This document shows positions 1 to 10,052 of a stretch of DNA of 64,000 nt, piece after piece. Position numbers and translations under genes: made by a program. The number at the start of each line of letters is the position of its first letter. The stretch's first letter is position 1. This stretch comes from Gonapodya prolifera JEL478 (lineage: Eukaryota > Monoblepharomycota > Monoblepharidomycetes > Monoblepharidales > Gonapodyaceae): assembly GCA_001574975.1 (NCBI GenBank), contig KQ965748.1:65334-129333 (forward strand). Reading direction: 5' to 3'. A model generated the notes under the pieces. That model was not told the DNA's origin. It worked only from the letters and a program-made list of their open reading frames with translations, and did not search any database.

Positions 1-308
1 CTCAGAGTGGGCCAAAGTGCGAGGGAGAGACGTGGTACGTGGTGTTTTTGCGCTTTCGGGGGTATGGTTGTTTGGGTTTGATGTTTTCTTTCTTGCGGGC
101 GCATAGTGTAAAGCGTGTGCAAAGACTTCGGGGCTGCGACGGCGAGTGTAGGCGTGCATACCAATGGGTGAAGTAGTGGGGTGGTGCTCGTCTGGTACAG
201 TACATCACAGTATCGAAATTTTGTTTTGAGCGCGTTGCTCATGCTGCCAATATGTACATAGTTTTGAGGCGTCAATGGTATCGATATTACGAGTTTTTAT
301 TCCGCCAC
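1..308. other. Left edge, no supported gene
   Basis: No reading frame here shows a recognisable family, and the one long frame (minus strand, 2-208) is low in credible protein features. It lies 3' of the minus-strand gene ending at 309, so it probably holds that gene's 3' untranslated region and flanking DNA. Confidence 0.4.
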
Positions 309-1502
309 CTAATGTCGGGCTTCGACCGTCGCGTCGCGGTCAACCATATTCACACAAACACCTTTCTCCTCATCCTCCCCCATGGTCCTCTCGCACTCCC
401 TCGCTATCTCTTCAAAGTGTTCCAGCTTGTACCACCACAACCGCGTCCTGCCGAGTTCGGCGAGGTGCCGCTGGCGCACGGTCGTCGGGTTGGAGGGTGG
501 TGGGATGGCCGGTGTGATGGGATGTCTGAGGGGAGGAGGGCGAGGGTTTTGGGGAGGTCTGGAACGTGCAGTAGTGATGCGACGTGGAGAGGGGGCAGAA
601 TTTCTGAAGGAGCACTAGGAGTAGGAATGTGGCTCGAGGGAATCGGAAGAGCTGTCACCTACCGTGCAAGTACTGCTGCATCGCCGCCGCGTTCCTCGCG
701 AGACGCATGAGTGGTTGGATTTCTGCTTGTCGGGCGTACAAGGCGTCCAGGAGCTCTTGAGCGGCCTCAAATTGGGGCGGGCGAGGAAGAGCTTGGGGTG
801 CCTGCTTGTATTTCTCTCGTGGCCTCTGCAGGGACTCGAGGATGCTTTCGGTGTGGGGAGTGGGTGGTTCTGAGGTTGGCTTGGGTGAGTACCAGTCGTC
901 CCACCATGCAGTTTCGGGAGTCTGCAGTGGTATTCTGTCACTGATGGAGGCGTGTTCCTTTTGAGTGAGGAAACAGTAAGTCACTGGAAGCTGGTGAAAC
1001 ATAGGGCGGAGCATACCAACTGAAGCTCCTTACGTTTTGATTTTAGGAGATTGGAGGCGCTGTGCAAACGCCACCGCCTTTGAATCTTCTTTGCGGCTTC
1101 ATCTTTTCCCTTATCAAGAAATCAGACGACTTGTCCGACGCCGTCGCTCCCAACTTGAGGACCTGGAAAGAGGTTGGGGAAGACGTAGTGATGAAGCGAA
1201 GGACAGGGAGATTCACCTGCTTGTGACGAAATGAGAGCCAATCGCGCTTCTTTTCCAACAGGTCAGCGAGTTCCTTTTCTTTTCGTTTGAGTTCGATGAT
1301 TCGTTCGTGCCTGAATATTTCCGATGATGTGACTCCAACAGCAAGACAAGGAGAGAACTCAACCAATCGAAAAGTAGACCCACCTCTGCGAGTTTTCCGC
1401 GTCGAACGCACGTTCGGTAGTCTCGTCTGCAGATTCTTGCATGTAATCGTTGGAGACAGTCGAACAGCTTCGACATGACCGCAGCAGTCGCCAAGCCGCC
1501 AT
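309..1502 (-). CDS. Unrecognised protein with possible mitochondrial presequence, about 5 exons
   Basis: I do not recognise the family. The ATG at 1502 opens MAAWRLLRSCRSCSTVSND, basic, hydroxylated and free of acid at first, like a mitochondrial presequence. An exon rich in charged heptads follows (HERIIELKRKEKELADLLEK), likely a short coiled coil. Later exons carry TPETAWWDDWYSPKPT and, near the C-terminus, RHLAELGRTRLWWYKLEHF. Four introns of roughly 50-75 nt keep phase; for example, the last runs from GTGACAGC near 654 to a TTCAG acceptor. The stop is TAG at 309-311. Splice phases fit across all exons, which is the main reason to believe the model. Its start lies head-on against the ARMH1-like gene. 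The mitochondrial location is inference only; a cytoskeletal or ciliary role is as likely. Confidence 0.6.
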
Positions 1503-4500
1503 GCTGAGCAAGAAGACGCAGCCACGCGTCGCAGCCAAACGCACGGGCAACGCGCGGACTCTGTCGCTCATCGATGTCGAGAATCCGACGCTGGCGCGAA
1601 TGCCCGACGTGCGGACTGCGATGCCGATTCTCCGAGTGCCAAAGACTCCATCGAGAACGCGCCTGCCCACAGTCGCAGACTACACGAGAATCGCAGACAA
1701 GTGGGATCGCGGTAATCGGCTGAGCAGAGAGTCGATGCTCAAGGAGTTTGTCAGAACGTCAGTGGGGAAGTCGGCGGACCACCTGGAGAGGGACTTTGCG
1801 GGCGCAGCGAGTTTGTTCCTGACGAGGATATCGGCGTGGTTGAGACTGACGTGAGTCGCGCTGTCTGATGGGACTCGAAGTTGTTCCTTCTTTTACCTTT
1901 CGTGTGTTCATTCCATTCCAAACAATCTTGGAAAGTTACCTCCTTGGAAACGATCTTACTACCACCATCCAATCACTCTCCATATTTATATCCTCTACTG
2001 GCGGACACAGATTCATCGCCGAGTTTCTCGAAATCGGCGGTGTCCTCACCCTCCTCGAGATCCTCGGCCTCTCCCAAACATCCGACGTAAGCCGCATCCT
2101 CACCCTCCCTTCCTCTTCCCTTCATCAACTACACCACTTTCCCTGCCCCCCCCACCCCTCATCCAGAAAGACAAAACCGAATCCCTCAGCCTCCTCCTGC
2201 ACATCGCCCACGCCGGGCGGCGGCACAAGGAGTTCATTTGCGAGAGCTTCGGAATTCGCTCCATCGCCGACTGCCTCTCGCGGTCCAGGGACGAGATCTC
2301 CCAGGACACGGCGCGCACGCTGCTGTATGAGCTGGGCCAGGATAACCCAAAGTACCTTATGCAAGTGTATAAATCGCTCTTGTCCCTCATGACGCTCTCT
2401 ACGATCGCTCCATCGGCGCTGAGGATGGCGAGTCAGGCGTTGCGAGGTCTTCTCGTAAGTTGTCGGGGACGCTGTGATGTGGAACCGGCGGTCGTCGCTG
2501 AAGCGGGTGTGCACCATTTACCAGCCGGATATTCGCAACATACACACATCGATTATCGAAGGCACGTTGAGTCTGTTGAAACATTCTCACACTCAAGTGC
2601 AGCACGAAGGTACGTCCTGACCCGGCACCTGCTTTGTGTACCTAAACCGAATCTCACCATCTAACTCCTCCAGGCTACGAAATCCTCCGCGAACTCATCC
2701 ACCACCAAGGTACGGTCCACTTCCTCCTTCCCCCAAGCCCACTCCCTCGTCTCCACACCCACACCCACCCTCCCCTTCCCGTCCACCCTTCCCTTAGACC
2801 TCCAAGACACCCTCCTGACCCAACTCATCTCCATCCTCAAAACCCCCGTCACCTACACCTCCCAAGACGACAGCGCCGAGGGGTCGGGGTCCGGTCCGAG
2901 CGGAGAGGACTTGGCAGCCGCGACGCTGTTCAGCGACGTGGCCGAGCAGACCCTCGAACGGTCCGGACCCGTCGTGGCCCCCGGAGTGCTAGCGTGTTAC
3001 GTTCAGCAGGCGTACGCGGCGAAACTTTTAGGGTTGGTATTGCGGGGGACTGCCGGGTGCGAGGGTTGGTTGGACGTTGGCCGTGCGATGAGTGCATGAC
3101 TGATTTGGTGTCACACGACCGCACACGCAGGGTCATGGCGGCCATTTCTGCCGACCTCGCCGAGCAGATGGTGCAGATGCAAGTGATTAGCGCGCTGCTT
3201 AACACGCTGGCCAACGTCGCGCATCCGGAAAGCCAGAAGTTCGCGTCGAATACGTTGCTGGTGCGTACGAGTGAGGATGGGGGGTCGCGTTTAGCAATGG
3301 CGAAGGAATGACGTTGGTACTTGGGCAGTACCTTGCGGAGAACCATGATGCGGTCGTGGAGGTGCTCAAGTCGACGATGGGGAGCAATTTCTTCGAGGTG
3401 CTCAAGGTAAGAAGCCGCTTCCGCGATGTATGGACGGAAAAGCTTTTTTGAGGCCCTGCAATTTCGCAGGCACGACCCGACACTTTCTACAGGTACGCTC
3501 CTCCCATCCTTCAAATGAGATCTGTATTCACTTGTGCGCTGATACGCAACACGTCCCAGCGAGCTCACCAAAGAACAAATCCGCATGCTCAAACGAACCT
3601 CTGTCAAGATCGAAGTAAACGAAAACGGCGACACCATCGGATCCAGCGGAATGCTCGACGACGAGCACTCCAATTCGGATTCGGAATCGGAGGACTCGGA
3701 TATCGAGAGTGCTGGTGGTGGGCGGTGAGTTGTCGCGTGATGTTTATGTAATTTGGAGGATTGTGTGAGGAGTTGATGGGCAACTTACGAACGTCTTCAT
3801 CAGGCTCCTAGATATAAAGAACGAGGACGACCATTTGAATGCGATCAGGAGCAAGTTGAGCTTTGTCACGGAGAAGAACAAGAAAGAAGAACCGTGAGTG
3901 TTTTGTTAGTATTTGCGTGTCCGTTGAAATGAGCTGACTTCGCAATGTTTAGGCACCGGTAAGAAGTGACATTTGAAATTAATTTGAGGTCTCAAGGGTT
4001 GTGCATTCACGCCCCGGTCTCTCGCGCAGCCTTCGGGACAATCCCAAAGAAGAAGATCAACCAGAAGATGGAGATAAAGACGAGATACCACCTCCTACGA
4101 TACAAGAGCTCTTCATTCCGTACGGTCAAGTCTCGCAGTCCAATACCGGAGGTCAACTTGTAAGTGCATCTGCAGGATCGAGGTTGCATTCGGGTCACTC
4201 ATATGAGCTCATTCGGAAAAGGGAAACAAGTTCGCCCCTGAGACAGCGGCGTCGATGAAGGCTGACGAGCGGGAGAGGTTCAGAGCGCGCAGGATGCATC
4301 AGAAGGAGTTCAAGCTGAAAGTTAGCCCGGGAGAGATTTCCCTGACGAAGAGGGATGGAACTCTTCCAACAGGTGGGTTCTATTGTCCGTGAAGGTGAAA
4401 GTCGTGAGCAGAACATTCCATGTCATGCCAGGACCTGAGCAAAAGTATCCTATCACTTCGAATGGGGGTCAACAAGAACAAGAGAATGACGACGACGATG

Positions 4501-4514
4501 CGGGCGATGAATGA
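1501..4514 (+). CDS. ARMH1: ARMH1-like armadillo-helical protein
   Basis: Resembles vertebrate ARMH1 (armadillo-like helical domain containing 1), which I recall as expressed in ciliated tissues; its molecular role is unclear. The match runs through about ten exons: GASLFLTRISAWLRLT and FLEIGGVLTLLEILGL in the first part, then HKEFICESFGIRSIADCL, DNPKYLMQVYKSLLSL, YVQQAYAAKLLGVMAA and MGSNFFEVLK, in the same order as the animal protein. These helices form the armadillo-type solenoid. The C-terminal third is an acidic, Ser/Asp/Glu-rich tail with mixed-charge segments, ending ...ENDDDDAGDE. Introns are short with GTGAGT/GTAAGC donors. Start choices are ATG 1501 (preferred, next to a basic leader), 1450, or 1600 (MPDVRT), closer to the conserved core. 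The frame is unbroken, so the gene looks functional. A ciliary role is inferred from the family and from the zoosporic context. Confidence 0.8.
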
Positions 4515-4642
4515 AAGAATGAAGAACCCGATGATAGCAGTTTTCTTGTCGGCAAATGAAAACATTCAATGACATAACATAAGTGCAGCTATGCTACACG
4601 GCATCTCGTGTAATAATAGAACGTAAATCAAGGATGATCTCT

Positions 4643-7202
4643 TTACTCTCCTGATGCAAGCGCTCCTGGTGCTTGATAGTTCTCGAGCAATCCAACGCAC
4701 TTTCCGAGTCCCTTTCCACCAGAAGGTCTGAAAAGCAAACGCGAAAGCGGCTTACATAGAGCGACACACGGGAGTAGAGCCAATCGTCGCATCCTACCTT
4801 TGAGTTTGGAGAGAAGGGGCAACAGCATCCCATCCCAATCTGGTAGAGTGTCGTGTGAAATGGTTGCCCAAAGTCGTTCTTCCACTTGCAACGGGAGCGA
4901 AAAGAATGAACGATGCAATCTACAGTTCGCAGAGCACGAAGGGAGCTGCTTACAAAAGTTGATTTTCGTCAAGTCTGGAACTCTGTCGAGCGCGACAGCG
5001 ATCTGGGCCAATCGGTTTGCTGTGCAACCCGTTCGTTAATTCATGTGAACGTTGCACCAAGAAATGTCAAAAGGCTTACATTTGATTCGTAAATGCTTGA
5101 TGTGCAATATTAGCTCATCGGGAAGCTGTCGAGATACTTGTAAGAATATTCTGATCACGAAAAGTGCACCAGGACAAAAAGAGTACCTGATATGACCTCA
5201 AACCGAGGTCTTCTACCACATTACCCAAAGCCTTACTTCGGCGTGAGCGATCAATGGCAAGGGCTACAGTAGGTTGCGGAGAAGGTGAAGTGTCGGATAC
5301 ACTAAAGGCGTCCAAATTGAGATCTCCAAAAGTACGGAGCTCCATCGTTCTTGCCGTCAAAAATGTTCCCGACGAGTCCTGGACCTTTTGGAGCTCTTGC
5401 AGGAATCGCGGCGTCGCACGCTTGTCAGCCTTTAGATCAATGGATGATTGAAGCTATGTTGACAATATTGGGCGATCGAAATCTCACCTCATAAGTCTCT
5501 TCCATGTACTTTGACCAAAGTTTTAAGATGGATGAATATTTTGACGCGATTTGGGCTTCGAAGGATCTCTGTGTGTGTGATTACGTAATCATCAGCAAAA
5601 GTGTCCATCCATGTATCCAGGAAGGATCAACCCATGAAAATCCTCGTAGCTGTATTTCCGTTTGGCTACAGTATACAAGAGAAATGAACGCTGTGAAGTA
5701 GCAAATACACCAACTCACCAAGTTCTGGTCCGCGGACTGCATTCGCCACCAAAGATCATTGACCGGTGACCATACTTCTTGTATTCGCGTGTGCTTGGCT
5801 TCAAGAGCGCGTAAGTAGTTCGATTTGAAGGTGCGAAGATCTATCGCAAACTTGTCCTTAACTCTGCGTTCAGTGTCAAACCTTGAAAGCGAGATATTTT
5901 GCAAAACGTTTATATGAGTGTCGCGGGACCGCGGGAAACAAACCGTCTAAATTGGCTGGACTGCTCCATTTGCCGAGTCCGAACTTCTACTTCCCCCTTC
6001 GTTCGAGCAGCCTTACGGCGAAGGTCCTCCACTTCGATCAAGCGATCCACATGCGTTTGCGCCACATCCTAGGACAGGACGCACGTGATGTTACAGTCCA
6101 ATCGACGTCAATTTGCACTTGCCGCTGACCCCTAAAGCATCCATTGTTCCTGACCTCCATTCGTTGGCTTCTGCACCGGACTCAATTCCGCGGAGCTCCT
6201 GCACAGCTACGACAACATCTGTTTCCGCCTTTTGAGATTCATGATGCAAAATTTCCTGAGTTGTTGATAGAGAACTTTGAACTATACCCTGCTTATGAGA
6301 AGTACAGATATTGTGAGATTATATGATCAGAACAGCAATTTCTGTTCCCGGAGCGCACCTGCGCATCAGTAGACATGTCGATTGGATCTACTGAGCTTTC
6401 CAAGTAACTCCGAATAACAACGCTTGACGGATCATCGGGCTTTGCAATGGTTACTGGTTTAAAACGAGAGGCTGTTTTGTTCAAAACGTCCGAGTATTCA
6501 TCAAGTCTTCCCGAGCTTGAATAACAGGAAGATCATACGACCGCGCTGACAAAAAAATCACGTTCAAACGAAGCTTACAAATCGTCGAGCGTGCTCTGAA
6601 AGGTTTCCAAAGTGACAATTCGTCGTTGGCTGTCAGCTACCGATGTTTTATAGGCAGCAATATCCCGGTCTGCATAAGAAATAGTTGCGCGTCAGCTAGT
6701 GGTGATAGCAACCCATTACCACAATATACCAGTGCGTTCAATATCCGTCGCAAGGTCCTTGCAGCCCCTTTGAAGTTCCCGTAATTGTCGAAGTTGCCCA
6801 GCGGCATGAAGGGCGCTCTCCCGACGCTCTTCGTCTTTTAATTCATCTCCTTTCAGACGAGCTTGCCTCCTTTGAATAAGACGTCGAAACTTGGGCAGTT
6901 TCGCGAGTTCTGGGCGGTTCCTAGATACAGTGTGCCTTTCGTGAGGAGTGGATAGGAAACCCATACCCAAACGAGTGCTCACAAAGCAGCGTCGAGAGTG
7001 TTCCGAATTAGTTCCACCTCGCTAATACCCAGGACAAGATTGAAAATGAAATGTTGTGCACTCCATGTAGATATTGAGGGACTCACTGTCTTGGACGCAC
7101 ACGAGAGGTAAGAAATTCAAACACAGGAACAAGATCGTGTTTGCAAGCCCTAAAGGGAGACTATTGAGTGCAATGTAGTCCTGGTAGAATGGTCGATCCA
7201 TT
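4643..7202 (-). CDS. Multi-exon coiled-coil protein, family not recognised
   Basis: About nine short exons, mostly charged and helical. The N-terminal exon (MDRPFYQDYIALNSLPLGLA) is hydrophobic. The next carry LAKLPKFRRLIQRRQARLKG and LRQLRELQRGCKDLATDIER, clear coiled-coil heptads. The middle has LEAKHTRIQEVWSPVNDLWW and IASKYSSILKLWSKYMEETY. The C-terminal part (QLPDELILHIKHLRI, VALDRVPDLTKINF, EERLWATISHDTLPDW, PSGGKGLGKCVGLLENYQ) looks like a compact helical domain. The stop is at 4643. The start is uncertain: an in-frame stretch upstream (7205-7417, MSSRIAGNVAVRRL...GWAENLRL) is separated from ATG 7202 by one stop and could belong to a first exon. The arrangement is loosely like augmin (HAUS) subunits, but I cannot assign it, so no function is claimed. 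Confidence 0.55.
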
Positions 7203-7783
7203 CCCTACAATTCTGCTTCTTCCACTGTGATTTGGGGAGCTGACCGACAAGTCCATTCGGAGGAAACAATTTCCGAATGTCCGAGTCTTAGATTCTCCGC
7301 CCAGCCGACGATTCGCTGCGGGAGGGGGGCTGACGGGACATCTGCAAGTCGACGTACTGCCACATTCCCCGCGATCCGCGAAGACATTTGTAACTTAGAT
7401 GATGATTCCTCGCTCATGTATCTTGGGCGTGCTCAATCGATCCACTTGGGGTCTCGTTTGGCAGAACAAACCGAATGCAGTTCCGTGTTGGGGCTCACAC
7501 CTAACGACTATAATTGACAGAATAGAATTGTAGTAACGATTCGTCGAAATTTATCTCCTTCAATCTCAAATCTGTTATTCGTGGACTCGGCAAAGCGGGT
7601 GGTGATTTGGACGGTCAACATGGTCTTGCGGCAGTCGAGTCGCCGGGTTGTGACAACTTTATTGGAATGACCATGATCAATTTCCATTAGCTTTACCCGT
7701 ATGATCCAACAACTGGCATATGAGACCAACAACTGCATTTCAGAAAGCAACTAGTCTAAAGCAGATTGTCAGAGCTCGAAACT
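7203..7783. other. Intergenic, possible upstream exon
   Basis: Holds an open minus-strand stretch (7205-7417) that may be a 5' exon of the coiled-coil gene ending at 4643; no confident splice joins them. The rest, up to the stop of the ankyrin locus at 7784, shows nothing I can support. Confidence 0.35.
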
Positions 7784-9073
7784 CTATTTCTCAAGCGAAG
7801 CATTCCCTTGGCCAATGTCCCCATCTTGCAGCACCACCATCACCGCATTGTGGCGCCCCCATTCCAAAGTGTCAACCCAACTAAGCGCTGTCCTATTCCC
7901 ACTGTCTTTATTGTCAAGTCTGCGCCCGTGATCCAAGAGAATTTCAAGAAGGGCAGCATTGCCGCGTTGCAATGAACAGGCTGCAGCAGTTACTCCAAAT
8001 TGGTCTTGTGCATTGATGTTCATGCCCATGTCCAGTTGCTGCTTCCACAGTCTGCGCCATGCGCAGCGGGGAGGTAGACCCCCAGACGGTGACCTAAGAT
8101 CTGCCCCCCTCTGAATCAACAGTTCAACAATTCTGATATTTTCCCCCAACAATGCGTAGTGGAGGGCACTCCCAGGTCTAAGAGGGTCAACCTTCGCAGC
8201 GTTAACCAATAGAAATCGAACGATACTTTCATGCCCATGCCGACAAGCCAATAGTAGTGCCGGTAATTTATCATTGTGCATCAGTCTGCCATTGTTCACA
8301 TTCACGTTGGCAGCATGCTCCACCAAGAGCAGTGCGAGTGATTCTTTCCCCATGCGACTTGCAATCATCAGGCCTCTTGACCACTCATCATACACACTGC
8401 ACTCTGTTCGGCGGATCATAAGGTGATCGACCAGCGTCAGCTGGAACTCCGTGGTCGAGCAATAATTCCACAATCCTGATGTCGGAAAGTTCACATGCCG
8501 CCAAGAAAAAGTGAGGCACCAACACAGCGGGTCCCTGAATGTCAGGAGGGGTGTGATCGAGAATGAAATTTACATTTGCAATCTCCTGAGACTGGATTGC
8601 TTCTCAATTAACAGAGCATTGTTGTCCGTGCGCCTGACGAGGCAAGACGCTGGACTATGTCCTACCTGGATTGCTCTTTCTCCGTCGCCATTGGCCAAAT
8701 TTACGTCTGCTCCACGGTCGCAGAGAAATTGGTTCGCAAAGAGGGTATCTGCAGAACGAAAGTCTCCGCTCGCCTCCGCTCTGAGGACTTCCTTTTCGAA
8801 AGCCTTTTGTGCCAAACGGAACCTCCCGAGGGCCCACGCCGCGACGGCTACGGGGATCCGACAATATTGCGTAGATCCGTCAATTGAGACATGTGGTGGG
8901 GAGGCCGAGAGGGTGGGGTCCGTTCCAGTACGTGGAGATTCGGAGAAGGATCTCAGGGGTGAGTTCAATGAGGGGAAATGGGACGATGGGGGTTGAGGTG
9001 CAGAAGTCGAGGCCGCAAGGCGTTTCTTCATGGAAAGACTGCGGTATAATGGCCCAGAAGACGATCGGGACAT
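7784..9073 (-). pseudogene. F-box/ankyrin-repeat gene, decayed copy A
   Basis: Reading from about 9073, a Ser/Pro-rich leader (MSRSSSGPLYRSLSMKKRL) is followed, in another frame, by an F-box-like helix pair, FPLIELTPEILLRISTYW, then GLPTTCLN and a TGA. The conserved sequence resumes in a third frame as KAFEKEVLRAEASGDFRSAD and DRGADVNLANGDGERAIQVG. From 8494 to 7784 a clean 236-codon frame encodes ankyrin repeats (ALLLACRHGHESIVRFLL, ALHYALLGENIRIVELLIQR, AAACSLQRGNAALLEILLDH). Such proteins normally offer targets to SCF ubiquitin ligases through ankyrin contacts. I see no introns that reconcile the frames in the F-box half, so at least two breaks seem real. It is clearly paralogous to the plus-strand locus at 34027-35326. 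An expressed ankyrin-only protein from the 3' half remains possible. Confidence 0.65.
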
Positions 9074-9221
9074 GGTGAAAAAGTGAAAGAAAGGGAGATC
9101 ACAGGTATCGGCACACGGCACAAAACGAGTGGACATGATCCAACTTGAACTGGAAAAGGGATTTGATACAAAGAAAAACAATCGAAAAATAAGCTATTTC
9201 GTGTGCCCTTTCAAAGCTAGT

Positions 9222-9911
9222 CTATACGGTAAGTTTGTTGGGAACAGTCTTCACAGGACGCCACCGAAACGCAGCCAGCTCCGTCTCCCCCTTATCATTA
9301 TTAGGATCTAAATCCAGGAACTCAACAAAGTTCTCAAACCCGCATTTTTGCAGGATCCTGCCGCTCGCCACGTTTTTCACCTCAATGATCGCCGAAAGAA
9401 GTTCGTCAACTTCATCCATTTCCTTCACATCAGGGTCCAAGGTGCTCTTCGGCACCTCTAGTACCACTCCGACCCGAGGAAGCCTGGCGTACTCTTCAAT
9501 GCACGCCTGCACGAACTCGGTACCAAACCCCTGGCCCCAATACTCGTGCTTGATCATGTACCCAAGCTCCGGCCAAGAGAAGTGCCCTTTCATATCGTAC
9601 ACTCCTACGACGCCGATGAAGTCGCCCGTCGTCTTTAAGCATATCGCGCAGTTGAACGTTTTGGTATCGTTCGGCTCAAGAAACATGGCGAGTTTGGCCT
9701 GCGTCTCTGAAATGTCTCTGTCCACACGACCGCTCGACGTCCATTGCATTACGGCCTGCTGCGTTCGAAGCTCGTGGAATGGTTTCAGATCGACAACACT
9801 CAGCGGTCGGAGGATCAAACGTTTTGTGTACACGGCATGTCGATTGACGCTGCGAGGAAGCGATGGGAGTGTGGTTTTGACACGAATTGTGTCTTCAGTA
9901 GTAGAAACCAT
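9222..9911 (-). CDS. GNAT-family N-acetyltransferase (RimJ/RimL type)
   Basis: Single-exon protein of 229 residues. It transfers acetyl from acetyl-CoA to an amine; the substrate cannot be read from sequence. TKRLILRPLSVVDLKPFHEL (about 29-48) is the usual first strand and helix of Acetyltransf_3 proteins. The acetyl-CoA pyrophosphate loop is GQGFGTEF near 126-133. EVKNVASGRILQKCGFENF near 177-195 is the conserved N-x-x-S-x-R-x-L-x-K-x-G-F segment. Length is slightly above the family norm owing to a basic leader (about 1-25) and a Glu/Asp insert near 160-170 (DVKEMDEVDE). Being intronless among intron-rich neighbours, it could be retroposed or acquired from bacteria; base composition gives no clear sign. 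It ends about 830 bp before the D-lactate dehydrogenase stop. Confidence 0.85.
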   Translation of the reverse strand: MVSTTEDTIRVKTTLPSLPRSVNRHAVYTKRLILRPLSVVDLKPFHELRTQQAVMQWTSSGRVDRDISETQAKLAMFLEPNDTKTFNCAICLKTTGDFIGVVGVYDMKGHFSWPELGYMIKHEYWGQGFGTEFVQACIEEYARLPRVGVVLEVPKSTLDPDVKEMDEVDELLSAIIEVKNVASGRILQKCGFENFVEFLDLDPNNDKGETELAAFRWRPVKTVPNKLTV

Positions 9912-10052
9912 CGAAATCCTGGAGAAATGGCGCGGATGGTGAGTGATGGCAAGAATTTACCGGATAAATTCAGAATAATCCGATCCAATCTGCTCTGAGC
10001 ATAATATTTAAGGAACGATGTATAATGCGAGTAAGAATAAATAAATGACACT

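Noticed and set aside
2930-3673. 247-codon minus-strand open frame opposite the ARMH1-like gene
   Set aside because: The plus strand matches a known family exon by exon; the antisense frame shows no conserved feature.
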